64,000 nt of DNA from Aureibacter tunicatorum (GTDB lineage Bacteria; Bacteroidota; Bacteroidia; Cytophagales; Cyclobacteriaceae): the NCBI RefSeq assembly GCF_036492635.1, contig NZ_AP025305.1, forward strand, positions 4,420,000 through 4,483,999. Direction: 5' to 3'. Positions within the stretch are counted from its first letter, which is position 1, and every line of letters begins with the position of its first letter. The notes beneath the pieces are model-generated. The model saw only the letters and a program-made list of their open reading frames with translations. It searched no databases and had not been told where the DNA came from. The translations under genes and the position numbers were made by a program. Positions 62,464 through 64,000 of the stretch are shown here, piece after piece.

Positions 62464-64000
62464 ATGAAAAAACTCCTTGGCTGCATGCTGTTTTTAGGCT
62501 TAGGGCTATCCTCCCTAGCTCAAGACAACCTCAAAGACAGAGGTTTTGAGGAAATAGCTCCTTTGCTCCCAACACCTAATGTCTATAGAAATGGAGCCGG
62601 AGCTCCCGGACATCAATATTATCAACAACAAGCGGACTATGTTATTAAAGCAACGCTTGATGACAATCGCCAAAGGCTAGAAGGCAAAGAAACTATAACG
62701 TATACAAATAACTCTCCCGACTATCTGAGTTACCTTTGGATACAATTAGACCAAAATCTACGAAAAAAAGACTCTGATGAGTATGTCGCGAATTCATCCA
62801 AAATGAATGACCGCATGAGCGCATCTAAGCTATTTTTCATTGTCGGGCATGATGAAGACTATGGGTATCATATCACAAATGTGAGTGATGAAAATGGCGC
62901 GAAGCTCCCGCATACGATTAATAAGACCATGATGAGAGTCGACTTGCCTGAGCCATTAGCTCCAGGCAAAAAGTATACTTTCAATATCGACTGGTGGAAT
63001 AATATCAATGACAAGACAAAAGACCATGCCAGAGGCGGATATGAACACTTCAAGGAAGAAGACAATTACATATACACGATGACAGCATGGTTTCCTAGAA
63101 TGTGCGTGTACGATGATGTCAACGGTTGGCAGAACAAGCCATTTTTGGGAGCTGGGGAGTTCGCATTGACATTTGGCGACTACGAAGTTCATATCACAGC
63201 GCCTTCCGACCATATGATCGCCGCTACTGGATTATTGCAAAACCCTAAAGAGGTTCTTAATACGAAAGAGCTTGACCGATACAATCAAGCGAAAAGTTCA
63301 ACTAAGCCTATGTTCATCAGAACTCCTGATGAAGCCAAGAAAATCGCCAAAACAAAAAAGAGCGATACCAAAACATGGATTTACAAAGCTGAGAATGTTA
63401 GGGATTTCGCTTGGGGAAGCTCCAGAAAATTCATGTGGGATGGTATGGGAGTGCCTATGGCTAATGGAGACACTGTTTTAGCAATGTCTTATTACCCAGC
63501 AGAAGCTCAAGGCTTGTATGAAAAATTCTCAACTAAAGTAGTTGCCCATACGCTTAGAACTTACTCTAAATACACGATACCTTACCCTTACCCGGTAGCG
63601 ATCTCTGTGGAAGCTGACAATGGTATGGAATACCCTATGATATGCTTCAATAATGGGAGAACCGAGAAAGACGGCACTTATTCCGAGTCAATGAAATACA
63701 GAGTCCACTCTATAATCATACATGAGGTGGGACACAACTATTTTCCAATGATTGTCAACTCGGACGAGAGAAAATGGGCTTGGATGGATGAAGGATTTAA
63801 TACATTTCTGCAATTTGTGACAGAACAAGAATTTCAAGACGATTATCCGTCAAGAAGAGGCCCTGCTCATAAAATTGCTCAATATATGGCTTCCGATCCT
63901 TCGACCTTAAGCCCTATTATGACACAGTCAGACAATGTAAAGCAATATTTCAATAATGCTTACGGCAAGGCGGCTACAGCTTTAGTTATCTTAAGGGAGA
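62464..64000 (+). CDS. M1 family metallopeptidase (aminopeptidase), 3' end cut off by window
   Basis: The start at 62464 gives a signal peptide (MKKLLGCMLFLGLGLSSLAQ). 512 codons are visible; the frame is open at the edge. Residues about 45-340 form the M1 N-terminal beta-rich domain. The exopeptidase strand reads GMEYP (GAMEN position). The zinc site is HEVGH (420-424) with the third ligand E443, exactly 18 residues after the second His, in MDEG. It cleaves N-terminal amino acids from peptides; exported. Probably co-transcribed with HupE. Its C-terminus and full length are unknown. Confidence 0.92.
   Translation, partial: MKKLLGCMLFLGLGLSSLAQDNLKDRGFEEIAPLLPTPNVYRNGAGAPGHQYYQQQADYVIKATLDDNRQRLEGKETITYTNNSPDYLSYLWIQLDQNLRKKDSDEYVANSSKMNDRMSASKLFFIVGHDEDYGYHITNVSDENGAKLPHTINKTMMRVDLPEPLAPGKKYTFNIDWWNNINDKTKDHARGGYEHFKEEDNYIYTMTAWFPRMCVYDDVNGWQNKPFLGAGEFALTFGDYEVHITAPSDHMIAATGLLQNPKEVLNTKELDRYNQAKSSTKPMFIRTPDEAKKIAKTKKSDTKTWIYKAENVRDFAWGSSRKFMWDGMGVPMANGDTVLAMSYYPAEAQGLYEKFSTKVVAHTLRTYSKYTIPYPYPVAISVEADNGMEYPMICFNNGRTEKDGTYSESMKYRVHSIIIHEVGHNYFPMIVNSDERKWAWMDEGFNTFLQFVTEQEFQDDYPSRRGPAHKIAQYMASDPSTLSPIMTQSDNVKQYFNNAYGKAATALVILRE

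Overview
The window is an A+T-rich stretch of bacterial chromosome from the phylum Bacteroidota, most likely order Cytophagales. The evidence is type IX secretion and gliding genes (PorP/SprF, GldK, GldB), a Rho factor with a long disordered N-terminal insertion, a group III truncated haemoglobin, an OMP_b-brl_3-type TonB receptor, cbb3-oxidase assembly genes (CcoI, CcoS), several Bacteroidota-only DUF families, and a few TAnnTTTG promoter boxes. I cannot assign a genus. No rRNA, tRNA, CRISPR array, insertion sequence, prophage or integration site was recognised. The content looks like core or housekeeping chromosome.

Layout, left to right. 1-4.2 kb (minus): partial gldK, porP/sprF, hemD and a DUF4271 membrane protein. 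4.3-5.9 kb (plus): hemW and a small unknown protein. 5.9-12 kb (minus): LytTR regulator with its LytS-type kinase, type II NADH dehydrogenase, uvrA. 12.1-19.2 kb (minus): a likely five-gene operon (DAO-type flavoprotein, 1116-residue TolB-propeller/outer-membrane fusion, TIGR01777 epimerase, LOG protein, MltD-like transglycosylase) closed by a clear terminator. 19.3-30.8 kb (mixed): metallo-beta-lactamase-fold protein, pssA, truncated globin, cytochrome P450, TonB-type receptor, DUF6787, tandem universal stress protein, a holin-X-like pair, apt, ArsC-like protein, a thiamine-pyrophosphokinase-like protein, DUF4286, GNAT. 31-36.8 kb: prolyl oligopeptidase lipoprotein, serS, rho. 37-42.4 kb: gldB, histidine kinase, ccoS, ccoI, pseudo-receiver. 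42.5-55.3 kb (minus): brnQ, a solitary nuoD, a DPP-IV-type peptidase, GH125 mannosidase, an archaemetzincin-like lipoprotein, hemH, gdhA, cdsA/DUF2007, ferritin, DUF6686. 55.4-64 kb: egtB-egtD (ergothioneine), CPBP protease, dusB, DUF4251, recX, ychJ, DUF6702, HupE/UreJ and a truncated M1 aminopeptidase.

How the genes fit together. The gld/por genes point to gliding and type IX secretion. NDH-2, NuoD, CcoS/CcoI, HemD, HemW and HemH point to a menaquinone-based aerobic or microaerobic respiratory chain with haem synthesis. PssA and CdsA supply phospholipid precursors. EgtB/EgtD, ferritin, globin and Usp are stress and redox functions. S9 and M1 peptidases and GH125 suggest use of peptides and mannosides.

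I did not find an obviously new defence or mobile system. The most interesting leads are: a DUF6702/HupE/M1-peptidase locus in which DUF6702 may be the detached ectodomain of HupE_UreJ_2 proteins; an archaemetzincin-like lipoprotein with an insertion inside its metal motif; an outer-membrane fusion with an apparently dead peptidase domain; a solitary nuoD behind a structured leader and a tiny membrane-peptide ORF; and a pseudo-receiver/CcoI/CcoS/histidine-kinase cluster.
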